Below are positions 62,430 to 64,000 of a DNA stretch of 64,000 bases, piece by piece. Within the stretch, counting starts at the first letter, position 1, and the number at the start of each line of letters is the position of its first letter. A model generated the notes under the pieces. It was not told where the DNA came from and did not search any database. It saw only the letters and a list, made by a program, of their open reading frames with translations. The position numbers and the translations under genes are program-made. Origin of the DNA: JAAYAE01 sp963678395 (GTDB taxonomy: Bacteria; Bacillota; Negativicutes; Acidaminococcales; Acidaminococcaceae); the NCBI GenBank assembly GCA_963678395.1, contig OY782827.1, positions 1,860,001 to 1,924,000 on the forward strand. The letters run 5' to 3'.

Positions 62430-63669
62430 TTATAACATACCACGAAGTTTCATAGGTTCAGCTAAAGCATTAAGTGCAACAATATAAGCTGCTACACGCA
62501 TGCTAACCTTATATTTCTGTGATGTTTCATAAACGTTTTTGAACGCCTTAACCATAAAAGCATGTTGTTTCTCAATAACGTCTTCTTCAGTCCAGAAATA
62601 ACGTTCCAAATTTTGTACCCATTCGAAATACGAAACTGTAACGCCGCCGCCATTGGCTAAGATGTCCGGTACAACCATAACGCCATTTTTTTCCAAAATA
62701 ACATCTGCATCAGGAGTAGTTGGGCCATTAGCACCTTCAACAATGAATTTGGCTTTTATCTTACTTGCATTCTTTTTGGTAATTTGTAACTCTAAGGCCG
62801 CCGGTACTAATACAGTTGCATCAGCTTCCAAAACCTTTTCATTCGTTACTGCTTTTGTGCCCGGATACCCTGCAATAAGGCCTTTATGTTTAGACGCATA
62901 TTCAGCCACTTTATATGGCTCCAAACCTTCTTCGCAATATATAACCGCCACCAACGTCACTTAAGGCGACTATCTTAAGCCCAGCAGCATGAATAAGCTT
63001 AACAGACCAACTACCTACATTGCCAAAACCTTGTACAGCACAAGTTGCATCTTCCGGTTTAATACCTTTGGTTCTAAGAGCCTCTACTACAGCAGTCATA
63101 ACACCACGTCCTGTAGCAGATGTTCTACCCAAAGACCCGCCCATACAAATAGCTTTACCAGTAATAAAGCCTGGCGTATATTCGCCTTTAAGTTTACTGA
63201 ATTCATCCATCATCCATGCCATAATTTGTGCATTAGTGTTAACATCAGGCGCAGGTACATCCATTTTTTCACCTATAATAGGTGCAATTTTATCAATAAA
63301 TCCACGAGTCAATATTTCCAATTCACGTTGCGACAATTTAGCAGGATCTACAACAATACCACCCTTTGCACCACCATAGGGCAACCCTGCAACTGCACAC
63401 TTACAAGTCATCCAAAATCCCAAGGTTTTTACTTCATCCATAGATACGTTTTGATGATAACGAATACCACCCTTAGCAGGTCCTAGAATTGTGCTGTTTT
63501 GAGAGCGATAGCCGGTGAAAATTTGAACTGTTCCATTATCCATTTTTACAGGAATTGATACTTCCAAAGTACGTTCTGGGTGCTCAATAATAGCGGCTAC
63601 ACCAGGATCCAACTTCATTTTCTTCGTTGCAATCTCCAACGGAATCTGTGACATTTCAAATAAATCCAT
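62430..63669 (-). pseudogene. gdhA: Glutamate dehydrogenase, one-base frameshift
   Basis: NAD(P)-dependent enzyme interconverting glutamate and 2-oxoglutarate plus ammonia. Start MDLFEMSQIPLEIATKKMKL after AGGAGGTGTATTTAG. The N-terminal catalytic domain has GLPYGGAKGGIVVDP with the active-site Lys, and the dinucleotide fold GFGNVGSWSVKLIH. After KIVALSDVGG the frame shifts by one base within 62944-62952; the other frame gives VIYCEEGLEPYKVAEYASKH and continues to the normal C-terminus. Rejoined length is about 412 residues, normal for the family. The natural reading would be SDVGG-V-IYCEEG, with one extra G. Pseudogene, sequence error or programmed shift cannot be distinguished. Confidence 0.85.
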
Positions 63670-63721
63670 CTAAATACACCTCCTGAAATTTCTACAACGA
63701 GATAATATATCCCCACTAGAA

Positions 63722-63750
63722 ATTATATTCCTAAAAAAAGTCTTTGTCCA
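63722..63750 (-). promoter_or_regulatory. Sigma-A promoter of gdhA
   Basis: TGGACA (63745-63750), 17-nt spacer, TATAAT (63722-63727) in the minus sense, about 52 nt before the start. A perfect 10-bp palindrome, TTGTATACAA, sits just upstream at 63765-63774 and could be an operator. Confidence 0.8.
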
Positions 63751-63837
63751 CGGAATTCAGTATTTTGTATACAATTCAAATACCAAAAACGCCCCTTCAC
63801 TCTTTCCCTCCTCTCTTGCTTTTATCCATTGGATGCA

Positions 63838-64000
63838 TTATGGAAATTGTTTATATATCTCTCCAAAGGGTATCCCCGCAATTATACGCTCTGCGTAATC
63901 TTCCCGCAGTTGTACAACTGCACATTCTAAGTGCTTGGAGGTGATCCCATATTCAATAGATAGCCATGCTTCCATAAATGCTGCTAAGTGATCACAGCCT
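63838..64000 (-). CDS. C-terminal end of an unrecognised protein (5' end outside window)
   Basis: In the minus sense an open frame of 53 codons runs in from the right edge to TAA (63838-63840). It reads GCDHLAAFMEAWLSIEYGIT, then CAVVQLREDYAERIIAGIPF and GEIYKQFP, with balanced amino acid use that looks coding. I do not recognise the family. It lies about 88 nt upstream of the gdhA -35 element. Confidence 0.5.
   Translation of the reverse strand, partial: GCDHLAAFMEAWLSIEYGITSKHLECAVVQLREDYAERIIAGIPFGEIYKQFP

Noticed and set aside
62989..63486. 165-codon plus-strand open frame over gdhA
   Set aside because: Antisense to conserved gdhA motifs, rich in Cys, Ser and Thr as expected for a shadow frame.

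Overview
The window reads as a chromosomal segment of a diderm Firmicute (class Negativicutes; a Phascolarctobacterium/Acidaminococcaceae-like organism is my guess, not shown by the sequence). Gene order is classically firmicute (str, S10-spc-alpha, rpmG-secE-nusG-rplKAJL-rpoBC, cysS-mrnC-rlmB-sigH, gltX-ispDF-yacL-carD, radA, ctsR). An RND efflux pump with a lipoprotein adaptor implies an outer membrane. Most visible promoters are near-consensus sigma-A (TTGACA-like, 17-18 bp spacer, TATAAT-like) and ribosome binding sites are strong AGGAGG.

Layout. 1-17.7 kb, minus strand: ribosomal protein superoperon from eL8-like/rpsL/rpsG/fusA/tuf through S10 and spc genes to adk, infA, rpmJ, rpsM, rpsK and a truncated rpsD. 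18.1-31 kb, minus: tuf2, rpmG, secE, nusG, rplK, rplA, L10 leader, rplJ, rplL, rpoB, rpoC. Five tRNAs (31.1-31.5 kb) lie upstream of the second tuf. 31.6-47.7 kb, minus: uppP, pfkA, an orphan BrxF-like P-loop protein, sigH, rlmB, thyX, mrnC, cysS, gltX, ispDF, yacL, carD, a permease, radA, ctsR and a flavodiiron protein. 47.8-55.6 kb, minus: an SbmA/YddA-type ABC exporter, an RND pump with its adaptor, and a secreted FG-GAP-like protein. 55.8-60.9 kb, plus: a NitT/TauT-type ABC importer with two genes interrupted by stops, a uracil permease and a membrane-anchored protein. 61.0-62.3 kb: a degraded IS3-family element. 62.4-64 kb, minus: a frameshifted glutamate dehydrogenase gene and the end of an unrecognised gene.

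The first 55 kb is mostly core translation, transcription and housekeeping. The unusual features are reading-frame lesions: an in-frame TAA before an open 50-codon acidic extension of rpoB, nonsense codons in two ABC importer genes, two TGAs in the IS transposase, and a one-base frameshift in gdhA. Regulatory features of note are an L10 leader, a ctsR promoter with CtsR-like half-sites in its spacer, a structured infA leader, and a gdhA terminator whose stem is a C12/G10 homopolymer pair. I found no CRISPR array, prophage or complete defence system; the closest thing to a defence gene is the lone BrxF homologue.
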